Below, in pieces: positions 46,584-58,700 of a DNA stretch of 64,000 nucleotides. This DNA comes from Zea mays (Eukaryota; Streptophyta; Magnoliopsida; Poales; Poaceae). Position 1 is the stretch's first letter; every line of letters starts with the position of its first letter. The position numbers and the translations under genes are program-made. The notes under the pieces are model-generated. The model saw only the letters and a list, made by a program, of their open reading frames with translations. It made no database searches and was not told the origin of the DNA. The stretch spans positions 169,972,923 through 170,036,922 of the forward strand of contig NC_050097.1 in the NCBI RefSeq assembly GCF_902167145.1, read 5' to 3'.

Positions 46584-49500
46584 ATGTCTGAAGATAAAAA
46601 AGCCGTTGGTGATTCGAAGCTAAGTCTTTCTGAGGAAATGCATCTGGGCTTTCTTCAATCAATGTCAAAGACTAATACAGAGAAGATTACTAAAGAGATT
46701 CTGGAGGGTTTATCTGAAGATACTGGTGCTAGTGACAGTTTTGATGCGGATAGTGGTGGTGAAGAGTCCGAAGATCGACCGTGGCGACCAAGTCACACAG
46801 TCTTCGGAAAATCGAGCATCAAGCAGAGTCATCTTGATAGCATGAAGGGAAGGTATTTTCGAGACATGTCTATTGTGAGGGCAGATGCCAGGGAGAAGAC
46901 TACGCCTACTCCCGAAGAGAACGAAGTCGTAATCTTTCGAAGCTTCTTGAAGGCTGGGCTGCGATTTCTTTTAAGCAGTTTTGTCGTGGAAGTACTGAAG
47001 ATATTTGAAATCTACCTTCATCAACTTACTCCGGAATCAATCATAAGGATGGGCATCTTCGTCTGGGCCGTAAGGAGCCAAGGTTTAGAACCAAATGCAA
47101 AAAGTTTCTGCAACATACATGAGTTATTGTACGAGACAAAGCCCTAGGGTAAAGAACAGTATCACAACAACTTCGGTTGCTACATCTTCGGCTCCCGGTC
47201 TGGGTCAAGCTGCCCCGTGCCAACCTTTCGAAAAAGGTGGCCCGGCGACTGGATGACGGAATGGTTTTACGTGAAGAATGATTTGAAATTACAGGAAGAT
47301 ATTAAAAGTATCATTATGCGCCCCATCTGGCAACGCTTCGGACTGCGGAGGCCGAAGGTGGAAATGAATGAAGTAGCCGAAAAATGCCAGAGAGCCTTCG
47401 GTGTTGTTTCCTCTTTTATTGGGACAAGGGATCTAGTTCAAGAACATGTTGCCTTCAGAATATGGCCACTTGTGGAAAAATGGGAGATGCCGAAGGAGAC
47501 CATTAAAGAAACTGACGAAGGTGGACTAGTCAGGTTGAAATACACATTTAAATACGGAGATAAATTCGTTGAGCCAGATGATGACTGCTTGAAAAGTATT
47601 GAGGCCATCAGTGATGAATTACTTGGTGTATACTCAAAGGCCGAAGATACTGCATTATCGGCGGCCTTCGGAGGCCGAAAAAGGAAAAGGCTTAACCGAG
47701 TATTTGATGCAATTGGGTTTGTCTACCCCGACTACCATTATCCAGCACGGGGTGAAAAAAGAAAGAAAACATCTTCTGCGAAGGAAACTGCTTCAGCCGC
47801 TCCTAGCGAGCCAGCACCAAAGAGGAGAAGGGTAAAAGTTCTCACACACCGGTCACGTTATATTGAACCGGCCACAGTGCCTGCATTTGTCGGTGGAACT
47901 CCTTCGGCCACTGAAGCTAAAGAGACAGCTCCCCTGCCAAATATTGAAGGGCTGGCCGAAGTGCCAGTGACTGAAAAATAGAAGAAACGAGGGCTGAAGA
48001 AGTAAAGTCATCAGAAATCTTGAGTCCTTCGGCGAAAACTGAGGCAACAAAAAGCCAAAAGGGTCCAGCAGTGACCCCTAAAAGAAAAAGGATGGTTAAT
48101 GTGCTAGATGTTTTAGAGACAATCAAATCTTCAAGCACAACTCCAAAGAAAATTGCTAAAACTTCCGAAGTGCACACTGAAACCTTTGACGCCGAAGCTT
48201 CAAAGCCTCAGTCTGAAACTGAAGTCGGGCCTTCAGAGCCCACCAAGGTGAAATCCTTGGAGACTGAAAAACAGAAATAGCAGAACAAATTTTGGCTGAA
48301 GAAACTGGCACTGCTGCCCCCGAAGCATCTTCCAAAGTATTTGATTATATTGTACGACATGCTTCGGGGAAGAAATTATCTGAAGAAGAAATTTTTGAAG
48401 CTAGTCACTATGCCCGAGAACTGAAGTATCCGAAAGGGGCCTTAGTATTCAACGGCACAGATGAAGATGACTTCTTATACTGCCTCCCAGACAACAAAGA
48501 ATTATCTGTCTGCCGGGAGATGGCTAGAAGCATGGGGTTCCCGAAGCTTGAAGCTGGGCTCTGCGCTATGACGAAGGACGATCTTGCGGATAGCCTTGCA
48601 TATAATAGTCTGAAGGTATGAAAATTGTATATTTGGAAATTTGTAATTTTTGAATCATTCTTTTATTCTTATACTAATTCTTTTTTCATATAGGGTTTAA
48701 TACTGAGCAACGCTTTGAGAGCACAAAAGAATGCCGAAGACGAGAGCTATAATATTGCTTTCAACAACCTACGAACGGAGGTTATTAAGCTGAGGAACGA
48801 AGCTTTGGAAAAAGATAAGATTCTGCTTACATTGGTGGATAAAATAAAGGAAGACGAAGCTACCTCCAAGGCTCAAGCTGAGGCCCAAAAACGCGAAATT
48901 CAGGATCTTCGGAAACAGCTGGCCAGAGCTAAAGAAGAACGCATACTTGAAGAAACAAAACGAGAACTTAGTGATCAATGGGTGAATCATTTGGAAATAA
49001 ATGTTGAAGAGCTTCGTGCGGCCAAGAAAAGGTGCTATGACAAATCCACAGAGTGTGTTAAGAAGATAAAATCCAGCTTCGCCAGCGTTGGCGCATTTTC
49101 TAGCGAAGAAAGTTTTTCAAGGGGGAATCCAGAAGGCCCGATTGAATGGATCAGTCACGAAATTGAGGCCTTCGAAGAAATCTTGAATAGTCGCGGAGAC
49201 ATATGTGCTTTTTCAGGCGCCAGGGGGATTGCTACTGTTCTGGAAAGAAAAGGCTGTGATCATGTGAAATTTTTAGCGCAATCCGAAACTACCTTGTCTT
49301 CCGAAGATATAAAAGACCCCTCGGCCGAAGCAAGCCTTGTCGGTGGGAAATTTTTCACCGACATCTGGGACAATGGTGGCCGGGAAGTGGCCAAAGAAAT
49401 TATTCAAAAAAGCGAAAAAGACATCCATGATGCTAGAAAAATAGCTGAAGCTGCTGAAAAATGCGCAGAGCCCGAAGGGCAAATAGGTATTAACTAGTGG

Positions 49501-49716
49501 TTTTTATTCTGTTGTAATTTTTGATTTCAAACTTTGTTCGCGGTTTGTAATAGTAATATAGCTGTATCTTCTCCTCCCTCAGAACCTGCTGAGGCATCTC
49601 CGGGCCCCCACCCGAAGGGGGACAACGAAATTATAAAAATGGCCGAAGCCATCATGGACAAAGTTGTCGATCAGCTACTGAACGAAGCTACAGAAGTAGT
49701 TCTTAGGGAAGATTAA
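46584..49716 (+). pseudogene. Antisense spliced ORF (aORF) of element E, Transposase_28-like
   Basis: Runs opposite to the element. Exons 46584-48615, 48694-49486 and 49583-49716, with GT-AG introns of 78 and 96 bp at the same places as in element A. Exons 2 and 3 are 793 and 134 nt, exactly as in A. The N-terminus (MSEDKKAVG) is followed by the Transposase_28-like domain with WMTEWFYVKND, an acidic middle and a helical C-terminal part ending VVLRED. Lesions are all in exon 1: TAG at 47145-47147 (TGG in A), TAG at 47979-47981, and frame changes near 47985 and 48280. Exon 1 is 86 nt shorter than in A. Confidence 0.82.
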
Positions 49717-50151
49717 ATGCTATTGTAAAAACATTTGGAATGTAACATGTGTAATACTTTGTAACTTTGAATGTAATATTTAATCTATTTATGGTTCAAT
49801 TCTTTACGATGCATGAAATTTTGCATACATACCATTTTTTGAGCCTTCGGCGAAAAAACACCTTCCCTTCTTTTCATGCTTCGTGAAGAAAATCTTTTAT
49901 ATATCACAAGAATTTCCATACTTCTCTGATGAAGAATATCCAAGCTTCGTGAAAATGTTCTCCGAAGCTATAAAAAAGTTTTATGTTGTCTCTCTGATGA
50001 AGCTACACTTCTTCTCAATTTATCTTGTGGCTTAGCGCGATTTTCTCTTTTTCAAAACATTCTCCGAAGATCAATACTGTATCCCCTTCTTGTTCCACAT
50101 GCAATATGATGTATGATGTTTATGTTATGCAAGATGATGTGATGATGTTAT
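49717..50151. other. Element E noncoding spacer left of insertion H
   Basis: AT-rich; shares the words around CACCTTCCCTTCTTTTCATG with 60-100 of element A (opposite strand). It ends in a low-complexity ATGATGTT run where H inserted. Confidence 0.5.
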
Positions 50152-50156
50152 GTTAT
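50152..50156. repeat. Target site duplication of element H (left)
   Basis: GTTAT, identical to 62162-62166. Confidence 0.92.
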
Positions 50157-50630
50157 TGTCGGGGACCATAATTAGGGGTACCCTCAAGACTCCTAATTCT
50201 CAGCTGGTAACCCCCATCAGCATAAAGCTGCAAAGGCCTGATGGGTGCGATTAAGTCAGGGATCAGTCCATTCGAGCGACTCGATCACGCCTCGCCCGAG
50301 CCTAGCCTCGGACAAGGGCAGCCGACCCCGGAGGATTCCCGTCTCGCCCGAGGCCCCCCTCCAACGGCGAACATATTTCCGGCTCACCCGAGGCCCTGCC
50401 TTCGCTAAGAAGCAACCCTGACCAAATCGCAGGAGCATTTAATGCAAAGGTGGCCTGACACCTTTATCCTGACGTGCGCCCCCCGGCAGAGCCGAAGTGA
50501 CCGCCGTCACTTCGCCGCTCCACTGACCGGCCTGACAGAAGGACAGCGCCGCCTGCGCCACTCCGACTGCGGTGCCACTTGATAGAGTGAGGCTGACAGG
50601 CAGTCAGGCCCTGCCGAAGGCACCATAGGA

Positions 50631-51022
50631 AACTCCGCTCCGCCCGACCCAGGACTCGGACTCGGGCTAAGTCCCGGAAGACGGCGAACTCCGCTCCGCC
50701 CGACCCAGGGCTCGGACTCGGGCTCAGCCCCAGAAGACGATGAACTCCGCTCCGCCCGACCCAGGGCTCGGACTCGGGCTAAGTCCTGGAAGATGGCGAA
50801 CTCCGCTCCGCCCGACCCAGGGCTCGGACTCGGGCTAAGTCCCGGAAGACGACGAACTCCGCTCCGCCCGACCCAGGGCTCGGACTCGGGCTAAGTCCCG
50901 GATGACGACGAACTCCGCTCCGCCCGACCCAGGGCTCGGACTCGGGCTCAACCCCAGAAGACGACGAACTCCGCTTCGCCCGACCCTAGGGCTCGGACTC
51001 CGCCCTGGCCTCAGCCGACGAC
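50631..51022. repeat. 56-bp tandem repeat, seven units, in the H 5' LTR
   Basis: Units start with AACTCCGCT at 50631, 50687, 50743, 50799, 50855, 50911 and 50967. The 3' LTR has the same array from 60985. They lie upstream of the TATA box, where enhancer-like repeats are common in plant LTRs. Confidence 0.9.
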
Positions 51023-51499
51023 CTCCGCCTCGCCCGACCCAGGGGCTCGGACTCGGCCTCGGCCACGGAAGACAGACTCAACCTCGGCTTCGGAGGAGCT
51101 TCCACATCGCCCAACCTAGGGCGCAGGCCAGCCACGTCAACAGGAGGCGCCATCATCACCCTACCCCGAGCTGACTCGGGCCGCAGGAAACAAGACCGGT
51201 GTCCCATCTGGCTAGCTCCGCCAGATAGGCAATGATGGCGCCCCGCGTACTCTGTGACGACGGCGGCTCTCAGCCCCCTTACGGAAGCAAGAGGACGTCA
51301 GCAAGGACCCAACCGCTCCGACAGCTGTCCCTCCGCAAGGCTCCATCGCTCCTTCGACGGCCACGACATCACACCAGCTGGGTGCCAAAATCTCTCCGGC
51401 TGCCACAACGGCATGTACTTAGGGCGCTAGCTCTCCTCCGCTAGACACGTAGCACTCTGCTACACCCCCCATTGTACACCTGGATCCTCTCCTTACGCC

Positions 51500-51507
51500 T
51501 ATAAAAG
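51500..51507 (+). promoter_or_regulatory. TATA box in element H 5' LTR
   Basis: TATAAAAG; the copy in the 3' LTR is at 61853-61860. Confidence 0.6.
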
Positions 51508-51811
51508 GAAGGACCAGGGCCCTCTTAGAGAGGGTTGGCCGCGCGGGGACGAGGACGGGACAGGCGCTCGCTTGGGGCCGCTCGCTCCCTCTCCCGCGTG
51601 GACGCTTGTAACCCCCTACTGCAAGCGCACCCGACCTGGGCGCGGGACGAACACGAAGGCCGCGGGATTCCCACCTCTCTCACGCCGGTCTCCGGCCGCC
51701 TCGCTCTCCCCCCCCCTTCGCGCTCGCCCTCGCGCTCGACCCATCTGGGCTGGGGCACGCGGCGACACTCACTCGTCGGCCCAAGGATCCCCCGGTCTCG
51801 GAACGCCGACA

Positions 51812-51831
51812 GTTGGCGCGCCAGGTAGGGG
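51812..51831 (+). other. Primer binding site of element H
   Basis: GTTGGCGCGCCAGGTAGGGG directly follows the LTR. It is a typical TGG-type site of Tat-lineage elements; I cannot name the tRNA with confidence. Confidence 0.65.
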
Positions 51832-51871
51832 CCTGCTGCGTGTTGACGAACAGCTTCCCGTCAAGCTCCAG

Positions 51872-54800
51872 ATGGGCAGTCTCCAGCAACCTCTCCAACC
51901 CGGGACGGTGCTCCGTTTCGGGAGTCTTGAGTTCATGTCCCTCGACGGCGGCTATGACATGATACTCCTTCCGCCGCCGCGCGACAACGACAATGGCGAC
52001 CGACAACCCACCCGCCGGCGGCGGAATCGACGACGTCTTCCCCGCGTGGTGGAAGAACAACCTTCGAGCTCGTCCCGCCTACTTCCCCGCCGACGGAGGG
52101 GAAGGCAGGGCAACCAAGGCCAAGCAGGAGGCAACGCCTCGTCGGCTGTCGAGCGAGTCGACAGCGCCGGCACCCCAACGGGGGGCGCACCGGGTATCGA
52201 CTTCGCGCTTGAGACGAAGATGAGCGCCGTCTCCTCGCGACACGCCAGTCCCGAGCAAGCGGACTACGCCAGCGCGCTCGCGAAAAGCTTGCTGGACGTC
52301 ACCCTCATACCCGAGACGACGGTGCAGTCAGTCCCCGACGTGACTTTATCGCCGCTCGTCGACCAAGAGGTACCGACCGACTCCCATCCCACGTCATTTG
52401 GATTCAGCCTCAACCCGCCTAGCGACCTCGCTATGGCGGGCGCTCTCGTGGAGGCAAGTCCAAACCCTCTGGGGTTTTGCATGCGGTCGCCTTGGGACCG
52501 GCTGACGGGCGTCTCGACCTACGGGCCCTCTGGGTCCGAGGAAGACGACGACCCCAGCATCTGTTGGAATTTCTTTGGACTTGGCAACCCCAGTGCCATG
52601 CGGGACTTCATGACCGCATGTGACTACTGCCTCTCCGACTGTTCCGACGGTAGCCGCAGCCTCGACGACGAGGACTGCGGCCCAAGCCGCGAATGTTTCC
52701 ACGTCGATCTAGGGGGTCCCTCCGAAGGCAATCATCTCGGCATGCCGGAGGACGGTGATCTCCCTAGGTCGGTACCCCGCGTTGACATCCCACGGGAGCT
52801 AGCTGTGGTCCCCATTCAGGCGGGGGGGCACGACCCACAGCTCGAGCAAATCTACGGGGTGCAGGCCAGGCTCGACGAGGGAGCAGGAGCGCTTGATCCG
52901 ATCCGCCGGGACGTCGGGCAGGCATGGGCGGGCCAACCCCCGGCCGGAGAAATACGTCATCTGCCCTAGGGTTTCCAGCACCGCGTCGCAGACGACGTCA
53001 GGGTCAGGCCACCACCCGCATCTAGTGGGGTCGACCAGAACCTGGCTGCAGCAGCGATGCTTCTCCACGCAATGTCGGAGCCATCAACTACCGAGGGCCG
53101 GCGAATCCAGGGGGAGCTCAAGGATCTCCTGGAAGGCGCTGCGGTCCGACGGGCCGAGAGCTCTGCCTCCCGAAGGCAGGGGTACCCCTTGGAACCTCAT
53201 GCCGCGACTTCCCGATTCATGTGGGAAGCCTCGGTCTACACCGGGCGCACGCGCAACACCGCGCCTGCGGCCCCGGGCCGCCTCGGCAACGAGCACCATC
53301 ACCGCGACCGTCGGGCCCACCTCGACGAGAGGGTGCGCCGAGGCTACCACCCCAAGCGTGGGGGACGCTACGACAGCGGGGAGGATCGGAGTCCCTCGCC
53401 CGAGCCACCCGGTCCGCAGGCCTTCAGCCGGGCCATCCGACGGGCACCGTTCCCGACCCGGTTCCGACCCCCGACTACTATCACAAAGTACTCGGGGGAG
53501 ACGAGACCGGAACTGTGGCTCGCGGACTACCATCTGGCCTGCCAACTGGGTGGAACGGACGATGACAACCTCATCATCCGCAACCTCCCCCTGTTCCTCT
53601 CCGACACCGCTCGCGCCTGGTTGGAGCACCTGCCTCCGGGGCAGATCTCCAACTGGGACGACCTAGTCCAAGCTTTCGCCGGCAATTTCCAGGGCACGTA
53701 CGTGCGCCCCGGGAATTCCTGGGATCTCCGAAGCTGCCGGCAGCAGCCGGGAGAGTCCCTCCGGGACTACATCCGGCGATTCTCGAAGCAGCGCACCGAG
53801 CTGCCCAACATCACCGACTCGGATGTCATCGGCGCGTTTCTCGCCGGCACCACCTGCCGCGACCTGGTGAGCAAGTTAGGTCGCAAGACCCCTACCAGGG
53901 CGAGCGAGCTGATGGACATCACCACCAAGTTCGCCTTCGGCCAGGAGGCGGTCGAGGCTATCTTCCGAAAGGACAAGCAGCCCCAGGGCCGCCCATCGGA
54001 AGATGCTCCCGAGGCGTCAACTCAGCACAGCGCCAAGAAGAAAGGCAAGAAGAAGTCGCAAGCGAAACGCGACGCCGCCGACGCGGACCTTGTCGCCGCC
54101 GCCGAGTACAAGAACCCTCGGAAACCCCTCGGAGGTGCCAACCTCTTCGACAAGATGCTCAAGGAGCCGTGCCCCTATCATCAGGGGCCCATCAAGCACA
54201 CCCTTGAGGAGTGCGTCATGCTTCGGCGCCACTTCCACAGGACCGAGCCACCCGCGGAGGGTGGCAGGGCCCGCGACGATGACAAGAAGGAAGATCACCA
54301 AGCAGGAGAGTTCCCCGAGGTCCGCGACTGCTTCATGATCTACGGTGGGCAAGCGGCGAATGCCTCGGCTCGGCACCGCAAACAAGAGCGCCGGGAGGTC
54401 TGCTCAGTGAAGGTGGCGGCACAAGTCTACCTAGACTGGTCCGACAAGCCCATCACCTTCGACCAAGCCAACCACCCCGACCACGTGCCGAGCCTGGGGA
54501 AATACCCGCTCGTCGTCGACCCCGTCATCGGCGACGTCAGGCTCACCAAGGTCCTTATGGACGGAGGCAGCAGCCTCAACATCATCTACGCCGAGACCCT
54601 CAGGCTCCTGCGTGTTGATCTGTCCTCCGTCCGAGCAGGCGCTGCGCCCTTCCATGGGATCATTCCCGGGAAGCGCGTCCAGCCCCTCGGACAACTCGAC
54701 CTCCCCGTCTGCTTCAGAACACCCTCCAACTTCCGAAGGGAGACCCTGACGTTCGAGGTGGTCGGGTTCCGAGGTACCTACCACGCGGTACTGGGAAGGC

Positions 54801-55141
54801 CATGCTACGCGAAGTTCATGGCCGTCCCCAACTACACCTACCTGAAGCTCAAGATGCCGGGCCCCAACGGGGTCATCACCATCGGCCCCACGTACAAACA
54901 CGTGTTCGAATGCGACGTGGAGTGCGTGGAGTACGCCGAGGCCCTCGCCGAATCCGAGGCCCTCATCGCCGACCTGGAAAGCCTCTCTAAGGAGGTGCCA
55001 GACGTGAAACGTCATGCCGGCAACTTCGAGCCTGTGGGGAAGGAACACTTGTCATCGCACAGCACCCCGATCCCTTGTTGGGGGCACCCGGAGGCTACAC
55101 GCACCCCCGGGAAGGAACACTTGTCATCGCCAAAGTTCTGA
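51872..55141 (+). CDS. Gag-protease ORF of element H (one stop)
   Basis: One frame of 1090 codons from the ATG at 51872; the reading frame is open further into the LTR, which is not coding. The first third is acidic and low in known domains. The gag domain (WLADYHLACQLGG, FAGNFQGTYVRPG) lies at about residues 540-660. A CHC-type metal-binding segment (CPYHQGPIKHTLEEC) lies near 54170, and the protease (LMDGGSSLNIIYAETL) near 54555-54605. A TAG at 52967-52969 breaks the frame between the N-terminal part and gag proper; the sequence on both sides is in the same frame, and the codon fits a CAG origin. The protein ends early at 55141, where pol is deleted. Confidence 0.85.
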
Positions 55142-55230
55142 AGCTCAAAACGTACAAGCTGGCCAACAGTCAAGGCGAGGTCTACGGCAACGCTTGGAAC
55201 ATCCGACAGCTACGTCGCTTCTACTCTTAA
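55109..55230 (+). pseudogene. Integrase tail left after pol deletion in element H
   Basis: Immediately after the protease region a different frame reads KLANSQGEVYGNAWNIRQLR and stops at the TAA at 55228-55230. This is the usual C-terminal end of Tat-type polyproteins. Everything between protease and this tail is missing. A 22-bp word is present on both sides of the join (55037-55058 and 55109-55130). Confidence 0.75.
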
Positions 55231-55700
55231 GATGTTGTCAAGTTGTTCGTATACCTCGCTCCCACGAAGTCCTAGTCGTCAAGGAAGGGTCAGCCTCGCC
55301 TCGGCAGAGCCTGACCCTCCCTCGGGGGCTAAAAAGGGGGGAACCCCTCTGCGTCAAGATTGGGGAACCTCTCTGCGTCCAAAATTTTCAATCAAAAAGG
55401 CTTTTGCGTTCCCCGGCTATGTCAGAAGCAGGACCCCAAGGAGCGAACGCGGGTGCATGTAAGTGGCAGGGCCAACTGAGCCGAGGGACTCCCATGCCTC
55501 CGGGTTAGGGACACCTCACTCGTCACCCGCCACGAAAAGTGACCCCTACTTGGGGAAGCCACCCTGCTACTAACAGGCCAATCCGGACACGCAAAATAAA
55601 AGGAAAAGGAGTACGACTTCATGCAACGGTAACAAAGTGTTCAGGCCTCAGCGGCCGCAGAAAGACACACGCGCATCCAACAGAAACTGTTCCAACAGAG
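55231..55700. other. Element H spacer between pol tail and antisense gene
   Basis: About 470 bp with no credible ORF; GC-rich, with GGGGGCT and GGGGAAC words. Confidence 0.45.
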
Positions 55701-58700
55701 TTAGGCGTCGCCTTGGGAAGGAGTCGTGCCTTCAGCTCTGTCCTCACCTTCGGCAAAGTCCATCTCGGCTTCCGGCGACGGCGCAGGTGGGAGGATCTCC
55801 GCCTCAAAGGTGGTCGCCAGCACTGCGCTCGGACCCGTGGCGGCCGCATCGAGCCTCTAGACTTCTGCCAGGGCGGCTTCATCTTCGTCAGGAAGGCAAT
55901 ACCCCTCGCTAACCTGCTCCAGGTCCACAACATAGTGGGAAGCGAGCACGGCGAAGGCCCACCTGACGCCGTGGTGTAACGCCTCGCGGAGTCTGCCGCG
56001 CACATGATCGCCCAAGACTTGAAGGCGGCTTTGAGGAGAGCTTCCTGAGGGGACGTCGCCGGAGCCAAGGACCCGGTAAACGTCTGAGATGGCTTCGGAC
56101 ATGGCCACGTGGTCGGCCTCCCTCTACTCGGCCGCCCCGGCAAGCGCCTCGGCAAGCGCCTTGGCGGACTCATCAAGGGCGGACTCGAGCTCTGCGAACA
56201 GCCAGAAGAAAGATCTCAAACACAAGCAGAGGAAACAAACAGGAACGAAGACCAAGGATGGCCAAGACGTACCTCCGGCTCGGGCACGCTGCTCCGAGGC
56301 TGCGACCTAGGCTACGGCTAAGTCGGCTGCAAGGGTTTCAACCCGGCTTTCGGCCTCGGCAGCCTGGCCTCGAGATTGGTCCCGCTCCTCGACGACCCGG
56401 TCGAACTCCGACCGCTGTCGTTGCGCTTCCGCGCGCGCCGCGGCTGCCTCCGCGCGCGCCGATGCCGCCTCGGCTCTCAGATCGGTGTAGAGCAACTGAA
56501 GGTCCGCTACCTCGGCACCCTGCTGAGAGAGGCGCGCAGTAGCCCCGGCGAGCGAGGTCCTCAGGGATCGCAGCGAGCCCCAGACGTCGACCTCACGGCG
56601 GATGAACGACGACTTGACGGTGCTCCGATCCGTCAGATCCTGAGGGAAGGAAGCGGGGCATCACGAAAGACGCCCTGGTCACAGAAGAAAAAAGGTATGC
56701 CTGAAACCGTTACCTGGAGGATTTTGGGAACGTCCCTGCAGAAAACCTCCAGCGACGACCGGAGCGACCCCACCGTTGATTCGGCACATTCGCGGAGCTC
56801 GTCCCAGGACTGGTCCTCCCATTCATCATCGAGAACGAAGACGGGATCTGAGGCCTCACGGGTCCGGAACCGGAGCAGCTGGCGCCGGCCCTCGGAGCTC
56901 CGCCGCACAGCGACGAGGCTGCCGCCCGGCGGGACGGATCGCGTCTCCACGCCCCCCTCTTCCGAGGCACCAGGCGCCGACGCATCAGCCGTCTCAACGT
57001 CGGCAGCAACCGGTCGCTTTCCGACTGGGACGGCGACGACTTCAGTAGCGGCAGGCGCCGGCATGGCCGGCACGTCCGGTGGGCTCGGGGCTACGTCCGC
57101 GTCAGCCGCCTCCCCTATCACAATGGCTGCCTCGGCGGAAGAGCCAGCCTCGGGAACCCGCTCCACGGCGACTGGTGCCGCCTGAGCCCCCTGCTGCGGA
57201 ACGCCTTGCGAGAAGGTCGGCTGAACGGCAAGGCCCAGAGCGGCGCTGGCCACGCAAGCCGGCGCCGTCTTAAGGGCCTTCCGGGGTGCCAGGTCGGTCA
57301 GGCCATGGCTCCGCTTGCTGAGGGAAAAAGGAAAATCACGACTGGGATGTATGAATGAAAAGCCAGGACGAAGACATTCCGAGACACTTACCCGCTCCGG
57401 GCCATGATCAACCGTGCCTTGGGGGAAGTCTCTTGGATCTCGTCCCCCGGAACCGCCCCCGAGGTCCGCTTCACCGGCAGCTTCGGCACCACCCTTGCTT
57501 TGAGCGCCCTGGACGCCCGGGGGGCGGACCGCCCAGGCACTGTCACGGCGACCTGAGGGTCGCTCCCCTGCGCTGCCGGCGCGGGCGGCGGCTCTCGGGG
57601 AGCAGATGCTCCGGCCTGGCTCCCCGGGGTCGCCTCAGCTCTTCCAGCCGAGGGGTCAGGCACCCTCTCGGATTGCCCCCGCCCCTCGGGCCGGGACCCC
57701 GGCGTCCCGACTCCGGGGACTGACGGCATCAGCCCGCTCGGGGGCTGGTTTGATGGCTCCTGGCCAAACCCCAAGCCGGGGCTGAGGCCGAGGCGGGCAG
57801 CCATGTCGTCCTCCTCGTCATCATCTTCATCATCGTCGTCGTCGTCGGGCGTTTCCGGCGACGGCTCCCTCGGGAGCCCCTCCCTCTCCTGCCGGCGACG
57901 AAGCTTTTCCAAGGCGTCTCGAGCCCGCCTCCGCTCGCGGGCCCGGGCCTTCTCCGCGTCCTTCTTCTTCTTCTTCTCCTCCGCGGCGACCCGCCGCGCT
58001 GCTCGGTCCACCGCATCCTGTGGGACCCGTGGCGGGGAAGGCTTGTGCCACCCCACCTCCTGAAGAAGGGGGAAAACCCCAATCGTAAGAACCAGGAGCA
58101 ACCCGATGCGAGAGAAGGGAAGAAGCGGACACTCACCAGAGTCACGCACCCTTGGTCTAGGCGCATCAAAAGCTGGGAGAAGGCGTTGGGGTCCGGCTTC
58201 CCCAACGCGACGGACACCCGCCCGTGGAGGACGTCGAAGGGAAGAGGATCATAGGACATCCGCGAGCCCTCCAAGTCAGCCTCCGGTGTCATCTCCCAAA
58301 GCGACAGCCGTCGCTCCGCCAAGGGAAGCACCCTCCGACGGTGGATGGCGGCAATCACTCCCGCAGCGGTGAGTCCCCCCTTCTGATATGCCTCCAAGGC
58401 CTGGAGAAGGGGTTCGAGGTTCTTTTGTCTTTCGTGCGGGGTCCCGTGGCGCCAAGCATCGGTGGCGGTGGTGACTACTCGCTGGGAGAACGGCGGGAGC
58501 AACTCGCCGTCATTCCGGAGGTAGAACCACTGGCGCTGCCACCCCTTGTTCGAGGACGCGAGGATGGCAGGAATATACAGCGACGCCCGCGACTGCCTCA
58601 GCAGGAGGGTGCAGCCGCCGGCCCGCACCGCTGCGCGGACCTTCCTCTCCCCGTCGGCGAGGCAAAAAGCTCCGCGAAAAAGAGATGGGTCCACAAATCC

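Larger units (their letters stand above)
50157..51811 (+). repeat. 5' LTR of element H (1655 bp)
   Basis: Begins TGTCGGGGACCATAATTAGG and ends AACGCCGACA. Holds seven 56-bp tandem units (50631-51022) and a TATAAAAG at 51500-51507 with a short GC-rich leader after it. Confidence 0.94.

Noticed and set aside
51572..51871. Upstream extension of the H gag frame into the LTR
   Set aside because: Lies before the LTR end and primer site, so most of it cannot be in the same coding unit; start at 51872 preferred.
56675..56713. A 39-bp intron in the H antisense gene ending at the nearer AG
   Set aside because: Too short for a plant intron; the AG at 56640-56641 gives 74 bp, matches the other introns in size and joins the next exon in frame.
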